DNA from: Bacteroidota bacterium
GTDB taxonomy: Bacteria > Bacteroidota > Bacteroidia > Chitinophagales > Chitinophagaceae
Length of the DNA stretch: 6,878 nt
Assembly: GCA_947447835.1 (NCBI GenBank)
Contig: CANFLP010000090.1
Span: 1 to 6,878 of the forward strand
Direction: 5' to 3'
Notes under the pieces: model-generated
Databases searched by the model: none
Told to the model about the DNA's origin: nothing
What the model saw: only the letters and a program-made list of their open reading frames with translations
In this document: positions 6,002 to 6,878 of the stretch, in pieces
Position numbering within the stretch: the stretch's first letter is position 1
How the letters are laid out: each line of letters begins with the position of its first letter
Translations under genes and position numbers: made by a program

Positions 6002-6109
6002 TTAAAGTTTTCATAAAAGAAAATAATTGTTTTTATTCTTCAAAGATTGTTGTAACTTAATGTTGCAGGAGTTAGTATTAACCCCTGGTCAGTTCTTTCA
6101 TTAGTTTAT

Positions 6110-6117
6110 TATCTTTT
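6110..6117 (+). promoter_or_regulatory. Possible -7 box for hpf
   Basis: TATCTTTT differs from TAnnTTTG only in its last base and ends 12 bases before the hpf ATG. A matching -33 TTTG is not seen at the expected distance. A promoter somewhere in the 178-bp xer-hpf gap is likely, but this is only the best candidate by eye. Confidence 0.3.
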
Positions 6118-6129
6118 AAAAAATTAATC

Positions 6130-6429
6130 ATGAACATTAACATTCAAACAGTGCACTTTGATGCAGACGAAAAGCTTTTAGAATTGGTAGAGAGAAAGGT
6201 TCAAAAATTGGCAACATTCCATGATCGAATAACTAAAGTGGATGTATTTTTAAAACTAGATAACTTGGTGCACGCAATAAAGGATAAGGTGGTAGAGATT
6301 AACGTTCATATTCCTAAGCAAGATTGCTTTGTGAAAGCAACTTCAAAGTCATTTGAGGAGTCATTTGAACAAGCTTTTGAATCTGTAACCAATCAACTAA
6401 AAAAGAAAAAAGAAAAAGTAGCAGCGTAA
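6130..6429 (+). CDS. hpf: Ribosome hibernation promoting factor, short HPF/RaiA family
   Basis: A 99-residue HPF/RaiA-type protein. Members bind the 30S decoding channel in stationary phase or stress and hold ribosomes inactive. The beginning, INIQTVHFDADEKLLELVERKVQKL, is the typical first strand and helix. A second strand region, KVDVFLKLDN (36-45), follows, then VVEINVHIPKQDCFVKA (54-70) and the helix SFEESFEQAFESVTNQLKKKKEK at the end. The length equals the single-domain short form; the C-terminal dimerisation domain of long HPF is absent, so dimerising ribosomes alone is not predicted. HPF and YfiA/RaiA subtypes cannot be separated here. The start is ATG 6130 with an A-rich leader and no SD. 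It has its own downstream terminator and follows xer by 178 bp, so it is probably a separate unit. Its proximity to rpsU groups two ribosome-modulating genes. Confidence 0.93.
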   Translation: MNINIQTVHFDADEKLLELVERKVQKLATFHDRITKVDVFLKLDNLVHAIKDKVVEINVHIPKQDCFVKATSKSFEESFEQAFESVTNQLKKKKEKVAA

Positions 6430-6458
6430 TTTTATCAAATAGCAAACTCGAAACATTT

Positions 6459-6490
6459 ACAAAAGGCCCAATTTGGGTCTTTTGTGTTTT
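6459..6490 (+). terminator. hpf terminator
   Basis: ACAAAAGGCCCA (6459-6470) pairs with TGGGTCTTTTGT (6474-6485) over 12 positions with one G-U and a 3-base ATT loop. The T-rich tail is TTTTGTGTTTT. It begins 29 bases after the hpf stop. A-rich 5' and T-rich 3' arms allow some activity on the other strand, but no minus-strand gene needs it. Confidence 0.85.
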
Positions 6491-6531
6491 AGATGATAGC
6501 CAAGTTTTGGGAAAAAAGATAGGGTAGAAAG

Positions 6532-6553
6532 TGTATTTATGCCCTTAAATACA
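6532..6553. repeat. Perfect inverted repeat in the hpf-tRNA spacer
   Basis: TGTATTTA (6532-6539) and TAAATACA (6546-6553) are exact reverse complements separated by TGCCCT. No T tract follows, so it is not a terminator. It lies about 60 bases upstream of the tRNA operon promoter. The remaining spacer between the hpf terminator and that promoter is AT-rich, holds a TTTCGAAA palindrome at 6558-6565 and shows no credible gene. Confidence 0.5.
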
Positions 6554-6613
6554 AGGATTTCGAAAGATTTCCCCATTTCCCTAAAAAAAACGGATAAAAA
6601 AATCGCCTAAAAT

Positions 6614-6643
6614 TTTGATAAATAAAGAATTCCATTACCTTTG
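6614..6643 (+). promoter_or_regulatory. Consensus promoter of the tRNA-Thr/tRNA-Tyr unit
   Basis: TTTG (6614-6617), an 18-base spacer and TACCTTTG (6636-6643) match both Bacteroidota boxes exactly, with a spacer one base shorter than the usual 19. The start site would be about 6647-6651, giving a leader of roughly 40 nt before tRNA-Thr. A small hairpin (CCCA 6648-6651 with TGGG 6656-6659) would sit at the transcript's 5' end. Confidence 0.75.
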
Positions 6644-6686
6644 CCATCCCAAAATTGGGGAGTGTTCTTTTGTGGATTTAAGATAA

Positions 6687-6759
6687 GCCGGAATAGCTCA
6701 GTTGGTAGAGCAGCTGATTTGTAATCAGCAGGTCGCGGGTTCGAGTCCCATTTCCGGCT
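6687..6759 (+). tRNA. tRNA-Thr (anticodon TGT)
   Basis: A complete cloverleaf. The acceptor GCCGGAA (6687-6693) pairs with TTCCGGC (6752-6758), with discriminator T6759. The D stem is GCTC/GAGC. The anticodon stem GCTGA (6713-6717) pairs with TCAGC (6725-6729) around loop TTTGTAA, and anticodon TGT (6720-6722) reads ACA. The T loop TTCGAGT is at 6740-6746. The T stem GCGGG/CCCAT (6735-6739 with 6747-6751) has a G-U and a C-A mismatch. No CCA is encoded, so nucleotidyltransferase must add it. Eight bases separate it from tRNA-Tyr, so the two are surely co-transcribed. Confidence 0.96.
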
Positions 6760-6767
6760 CTATTTTT

Positions 6768-6850
<83 letters not shown>

Positions 6851-6862
6851 CAAAATTTTATG

Positions 6863-6870
6863 TAGATTTG
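6863..6870 (+). promoter_or_regulatory. TAnnTTTG-like box after tRNA-Tyr
   Basis: TAGATTTG matches the -7 consensus, but no TTTG stands at the right distance upstream (that space is the tRNA-Tyr T arm). It could help transcribe the next gene to the right, outside the window, or be chance. No terminator follows tRNA-Tyr before the window ends, so the transcript probably continues. Confidence 0.18.
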
Positions 6871-6878
6871 TACTTCAT

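Noticed and set aside
5980..6060. 26-codon open frame between xer and hpf
   Set aside because: It overlaps the GACTAG inverted repeat, has no initiation signal and is too short to support as a gene.
6539..6610. 23-codon open frame in the hpf-tRNA spacer
   Set aside because: It is short, has no SD or promoter at its start, begins inside the inverted repeat and resembles nothing I recognise.

Overview
The window reads as ordinary chromosome of an AT-rich Bacteroidota, possibly of the Chitinophagales/Sphingobacteriales side (family-level placement is inference). Four things point there. Promoter-like boxes match the Bacteroidota sigma consensus (TTTG, about 19-21 bases, TAnnTTTG). All but one of the protein genes lack a Shine-Dalgarno (SD) sequence. 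The protein variants fit (an HscA with a distinctive N-terminus, a 65-residue bS21, a short HPF, a TyrRS with a KFGKT signature loop). The gene order rpsU - xer - hpf - tRNA-Thr - tRNA-Tyr is, from memory, the usual lead-in to the tuf/secE/nusG region in this phylum.

Layout. At the left edge on the minus strand is the 5' half of a tRNA-Gln(TTG) with a consensus promoter. Diverging from it is a secreted or membrane-anchored SGNH/GDSL hydrolase (+). It converges on tyrS (-), and the two share one near-perfect bidirectional terminator. tyrS diverges across about 50 bp from a small RDD-family membrane protein (+), followed by hscA (+), a specialised Hsp70. rpsU (bS21) comes next, with its own consensus promoter, a leader of about 85 nt and a very strong SD. 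Two tandem terminators separate it from a Xer-type tyrosine recombinase with all catalytic residues intact, then hpf (short ribosome hibernation factor) and its terminator. A spacer of about 255 bp holds an unexplained inverted repeat and a consensus promoter for tRNA-Thr(TGT) and tRNA-Tyr(GTA). The window ends just after tRNA-Tyr.

Functionally most of the window is translation machinery: three tRNAs, a tRNA synthetase, a ribosomal protein tied to anti-SD access and a hibernation factor. Added to it are a chaperone, a chromosome-dimer-type recombinase and two envelope-associated proteins of unknown substrate. I see no mobile element, CRISPR array, phage gene or defence system. The most interesting signal is regulatory: rpsU alone has a strong SD, in a structured leader, in a lineage whose ribosomes hide the anti-SD with the help of bS21 itself. 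This fits autogenous control of bS21, a mechanism already proposed in the literature rather than a new system.
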